From Lutraria lutraria (lineage: Eukaryota; Mollusca; Bivalvia; Venerida; Mactridae): DNA of 64,000 bases. Location: contig OZ026842.1 in the NCBI GenBank assembly GCA_964023205.1, positions 10,075,407-10,139,406 on the forward strand, given 5' to 3'. Position 1 is the first letter of the stretch. Each line of letters opens with the position of its first letter. This document shows, one piece after another, positions 63,736-64,000 of this stretch. The notes beneath the pieces are model-generated. The model made no database searches, was not told the DNA's origin, and was given only the letters and a program-made list of their open reading frames with translations. Position numbers and translations under genes: made by a program.

Positions 63736-64000
63736 TATCCACACCATTTAAAGAAGTGTTTACCTGATATTACTGATTTGTTGTTTCCAAAATGAATGTG
63801 AACTTCAACAAATGTAGGCAGGTTCGCTATCCAGCTTAACTCCTAATCATTTTCCCGTTTCATCCCTAAAAACTTGTAGCATGTCATGATATTTTACCAG
63901 TATTTATGCTTTTGTAAATTCCTCACAAAATGCATTTTATAAAGAATCTGCTTAGTTCATTAAATAGCTATACTAAGTGTTTTAGTTTGTTACAATTGAT

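Larger units (their letters stand above)
61103..64000 (+). other. Downstream intron, to window end
   Basis: No constant exon (NBD1) and no further exon-8 copy was recognised. The interval is dominated by the 26-bp, about 70-bp and 68-bp arrays. Confidence 0.6.

Overview
The window is animal nuclear DNA: AT-rich and intron-rich, with GT/AG-spliced exons, many minisatellites, short inverted-repeat transposons and tRNA-derived SINEs. Protein similarity recalled from memory and the style of the repeats suggest a mollusc, most likely a bivalve. I could not test this by search.

Layout. Positions 1-1400 are a 28-bp minisatellite. A minus-strand glycosyltransferase of the GCNT type (family GT14) lies at 1699-3267. 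About 4.4 kb of gene-poor DNA with a decayed ORF and a small palindrome separates it from a divergently transcribed ABC transporter gene, which fills the rest of the window. This gene is ABCC4/MRP4-like. It starts at 7685 with a short exon encoding the usual N-terminal helix and continues through six constant exons to 20332, encoding transmembrane domain 1 up to the loop before TM5.

The main discovery is what follows. Between 25303 and 61102 the gene does not proceed to its first nucleotide-binding domain. It carries thirteen tandem versions of one exon, the exon for TM5-TM6 of the first transmembrane domain. Twelve look intact and one is clearly dead. A fourteenth copy has been invaded by, or turned into, a 49-bp minisatellite. 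Every copy has the same phases (enters after codon base 2, leaves at a codon boundary) and a length of 250, 253 or 256 nt, always 1 modulo 3, so a readable mRNA must include exactly one. This is the signature of mutually exclusive splicing. It would give one transporter gene at least twelve different versions of the helix pair that lines the substrate pathway. The exons fall into similarity groups (8.1/8.2; 8.3/8.4/psi8.5; 8.6/8.7/8.8; 8.9/8.10/8.11/8.12; 8.13), which traces stepwise local duplication. The next constant exon was not found, so the array may run past the window end.

The introns of the cluster are crowded with minisatellites (periods 22, 25, 26, 31, 32, 39, 49, 54 and 68 bp), a pogo/Tigger-like element with TA duplications, several short inverted-repeat elements, and a 3.46-kb inverted-repeat transposon whose right end stops 6 bp before exon 8.10. 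All functional statements about the variants are inference from position in the ABCC fold. Splicing itself must be shown with RNA data.
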